From Steromphala cineraria (Eukaryota > Mollusca > Gastropoda > Trochida > Trochidae), in the NCBI GenBank assembly GCA_916613615.1, contig OU744726.1, positions 69,956,764-70,020,763 on the forward strand: 64,000 nucleotides of DNA. Reading direction: 5' to 3'. Positions within the stretch are counted from its first letter, which is position 1. Each line of letters opens with the position of its first letter. Below are positions 60,753 to 64,000 of the stretch, piece after piece. The position numbers and the translations under genes were made by a program. The notes beneath the pieces were generated by a model. It saw nothing but the letters and a program-made list of their open reading frames with translations, did no database searches and had not been told where the DNA came from.

Positions 60753-60972
60753 CCCCTACACTAGGACTCGGAGCACTGTTGATGGATCACAGAAAGACAA
60801 TAAACATCCCCTACACTAGGACTCGGAGCACTGTTGATGGATCACAGAAAGACAATAAACATCCCCTACACTAGGACTCGGAGCACTGTTGATGGATCAC
60901 AGAAAGACAATAAACATCCCCTACACTAGGATTCGGAGCACTGTTGGTGGATCACAGAAAGACAATAAACTT
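60753..60972 (+). repeat. 55-bp minisatellite, four copies
   Basis: Units start at 60753, 60808, 60863 and 60918 with CCCCTACACTAGGACTCGGA. The first three are essentially identical; the fourth has three changes (ATTCGG, TTGGTGG, terminal AACTT), so it is the oldest or the edge unit. Confidence 0.97.
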
Positions 60973-61574
60973 TTCAATAATTAGAAAAAGTGGCTGATAA
61001 AAGGGAGAGCCTCTAAAACAACTCATTAGTTTGTTACTCACGATCCATGTCACGCAAATGTTCGTTGTCATTCATCAAGATCCATCGTTTCATTAAAAGT
61101 ATGTAAAAAGTTTTCCCTTTAAAAAGAAAGCGCTATTGTTAAAAAATGTTAATGGATTTATTTTTGAAGGCTTAATGAATCCTAAACATGTACTTTTGAA
61201 ACAATATCACATAATAATTTCCAATGTCCTACAACGTGTCACGTTATTGATCCGATAGATAATCAACAAATACACTCCAGAGCTAAAGAAACGATAAAAT
61301 CTTTCAAGATGGTAAAACACAAAATGCTGTTAAAATAGTATCATTTCTTATGCTAGTGAGCGTATATTTGTCACTTGTTTGTATTAATATGTCATTCAGT
61401 TCATATATAATATTTGTTTTAAATCCCCATTTGATGCCTACAGTAGATTGATAATGTTGTATCTAAAACTTTCAATGTTGGATAAAACGGTTTAACATAC
61501 AAAGCCAAGAAACTATACATGAACTTATATTAAACACTTATAAGTGTAACAAAAACAATCAAATAATAAACATT

Positions 61575-61720
61575 TATTTTCAAGTCGTCTTTAGGGACGA
61601 CGTTCCGGGTTATCATTTTGTGCTTGCTTCATTGTTTCATATTGTAACACAAACATTCTTTGGTAAGTATTATTTTCTGCTTGCTTCCATTTTAACATGT
61701 AGTAACACAAAAAGTCATGA
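61575..61720 (+). repeat. Small tandem duplication and a short palindrome
   Basis: GTCGTCTTTAGGGACGAC near 61585 is an imperfect hairpin. After it, TGTGCTTGCTTCATTGTTTC and TCTGCTTGCTTCCATTTTAA, each followed by GTAACACAAA, form two copies about 57 bp apart. Confidence 0.7.
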
Positions 61721-64000
61721 AGAGGGGTTGTTGTTATCCTTACTTATAACCAACAGAAGTGTGACTGCCACCTATCCAGATGTAGTCTGCTGCCTCTCTG
61801 TCCAGATGAACCGTTGATTACTTCCTGGTCTTCTGTAAGGGTTGAAGCCTACTCTCTGATTTATATGATAATGTCAATCCATCAGTTTCATATTAGACCG
61901 TCTGCAGTCATTAGAGTTGTTGTTGAACCCCAGTTCCGTTATTTACTAACCTAGATATTCTAGACATCTCAATTTTGAGGAACGTTTGTTATGTATGAAA
62001 CGTTTATGTAAGTGTCATGGTTCAACATTACTTCAATCATATAAGAAGTCCAAAATATAAAATGACGAAAAAATGCTATTGGTATAATACAAAGTATCAG
62101 AAATACAACAGTCTACTAAACCAGACTATATGTGCACTGAATATCAACTTAAATTAAGTTCTGTGTGTATCTGTTCTACCTTACTCCGACTCACTTGATG
62201 TAAAACCACACTAGTTGGTGCCAAACGTGAATAAATCAAAGCCAAAAAATACTTTCCCCATTCTGACCTTGTGTTTATAAAATTGAATCGTTTGCGATTT
62301 GCTTCTTATATTGGTAATACAGTATTATCATTCTTTTGAACATTTGTGCTCATTTTCGTGCATTGTACAATTCTCTATGCTTATCGGTGCAGCCATTGAC
62401 ATTAGATGCTATAACCTTGCTTCTTCCACGTTACAGAACATCTGTTACCGTCAGCAAACTTTACTCACAAATATAGAGGATGCATACAATACACAAAATG
62501 TGTGGAATATCCAGTATTGATATAAAACACACTCAAACCTGGAAACCAAAATTCATTACCAGGTGATGCGGAAAAAGTTAGAATGAGATGTAAGGCGTGC
62601 TTACATTCACACAAGGAAGACAGCAGGTCAGAGTTTGCACAATAAAAGCACCTGTGTGATGTCTAGCTGGTGAAAAGATCCAAGTACATTTAAACATACC
62701 CTTCAGAGTAACAGTATGGATTTATTATATGTAAATTCCTATGCTATCCTGTAGCATAAATTCCTAATCTAGTCAAATAAATTAAAAAAAATATTTCAGC
62801 ATATGGTTACTTTGACATCAACAACCTAAGATTGTGGTTTCGAACCATGCCTGGTAAATATTTCGGTAGGCAATTGTCGGCTAATTGCTTTAAGAATCTG
62901 GTAATCATGCTAAGAAAGTGTCCCTGTTCCCATTTCCAGCTAACAACATAAGCTTGTTGATGCTTTAGATTCTGAAACTTCATCTCTTCAATCAAATTTG
63001 AACTGTGAAGCCTAAAGAATAAACCCAGTCAAAAAGAAAATGATGCATCTTTGTGTTTGTGATCGTTTGCCAAATCTGATAGATAGAATAAGATCTGACA
63101 AAACAACAATCATATCAATCAAATCAATGAATGAGTGGGTGAGTGAGTTTGGGTATGATGTGTTATCAGCAAGGTTTTAGCTATTTTACACTAGGATGTT
63201 GCTATCCAATAGAGAGAATACATATACGAGAAAAAACAGAGTAACAGGGTGAGGGGGAATACGAGGAGGCATAGGTAAGATAGAAAGCAGGTTTTATAAC
63301 TCCACAAAACAGCCATGATAATTCTAGCAATTTTGTTCGTTTTTGTTAACCAAGGAATGCCAGGTCGGTTTGTTCAATAGATCAATAGGAACAAGAACAG
63401 TATGTCAGATTGTCCTGACCTCGACTTAATTACCTGACTGCATAGTGTGCACCTTTCATCGGCGTCTCCTGGCAGTAAGCTGTCTATCAAGCCGTACTGT
63501 CTCATACATTACACGTGTTGATTGCAATCTGCCCTGCATTTTGTGTGCTATCAGAGAGATATTGGTATATCAGACATTCCATTTACCTCACCAAGAGAAC
63601 TCATTAAACATTAACATATCGAAAACAATATGTCGTTTAGAAAGGGATAAAGCATTTATATGATTCATTTATTCATTGTTCATTAGTGTTTTAATAAGTA
63701 ATTTACTCGAATGTTTTGGTAATTACAGTATGTCTGTAATGCTGTCTCATTCCTATCCAGCGTTTTCACTCATACATTGATCGATTAATCTGACAGGTGT
63801 TGCTGCATATTTGATGTGATTTTGCAATGGAGAAATAACTAATGTAAAATATGATAATAAAGAGGTATGTTTAACTCGTTTTTTGAACCATTTATGTTTT
63901 ATTTGCCTTTAAATTCATAATATTGACAAGAAATGGTGTAAACTTGTATTCATTCGATCGATCATGCATAGTACATCATTTTTCAAAGATGCCATTCCTA
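61721..64000. other. Noncoding region to the window end
   Basis: No supported gene. On the minus strand a GGTTCGAAACC core at about 62848-62838 resembles a B box, but a box A at the right distance is lacking. The remaining short frames are unsupported. Confidence 0.35.

Noticed and set aside
62800..62950. tRNA-like element on the minus strand (GGTTCGAAACC)
   Set aside because: Box A is missing at the required distance and no tRNA fold can be drawn.

Overview
This looks like intergenic and intronic DNA from an animal nuclear genome. It is AT-rich (about one third G+C by eye), has almost no long reading frames, and is packed with interspersed repeats: a 5'-truncated non-LTR retrotransposon, a tRNA-headed SINE, several MITE families, foldback palindromes and minisatellites. 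The mix of elements suggests a marine invertebrate, perhaps a mollusc. That is an inference from repeat style; no marker gene in the window proves it. There are no operons, bacterial promoters or CRISPR arrays.

Layout. 0-0.7 kb: probable coding exons on the minus strand, the edge of a gene continuing past base 1. 0.7-5 kb: noncoding, with a CAGA microsatellite and dispersed repeats. 5.0-7.75 kb: two oppositely oriented arrays of a perfect 12-bp palindrome around 2.2 kb of unique sequence, followed by a cluster of nuclear-receptor-like half-sites and E-boxes (7.8-7.96 kb). 11.3 kb: foldback element with a tRNA-like core. 12.8-13.3 kb: 500-bp trinucleotide microsatellite. 17.0, 32.9, 34.9 and 44.6 kb: four copies of one MITE family. 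22.1-22.4 kb: SINE. 23.3-23.8 and 31.7-32.1 kb: two broken, opposite copies of the same unidentified exon-containing sequence. 25.06-28.02 kb: the best-supported feature, a non-LTR element with an uninterrupted 896-codon frame and an 11-bp target-site duplication. 30.0-30.5 and 36.7 kb: long inverted repeats. 38.15-40.39 kb: possible DNA transposon bounded by a 16-bp inverted end. 41.0-41.7 kb: candidate minus-strand exons. 44.9-50.8 kb: diverged local duplications. 52.7 and 60.8 kb: minisatellites. 57.5-57.8 kb: palindromic element with CRE sites. The last 3 kb hold nothing recognisable.

Apart from the retrotransposon, no gene product could be identified. Exon calls rest on open frame, splice-site sequence and phase only, and need transcript evidence. 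The most unusual signals are the mirrored palindrome arrays, the excess of perfect TGACGTCA octamers, many of them in repeat-like DNA, and the paired pseudo-exon fragments.
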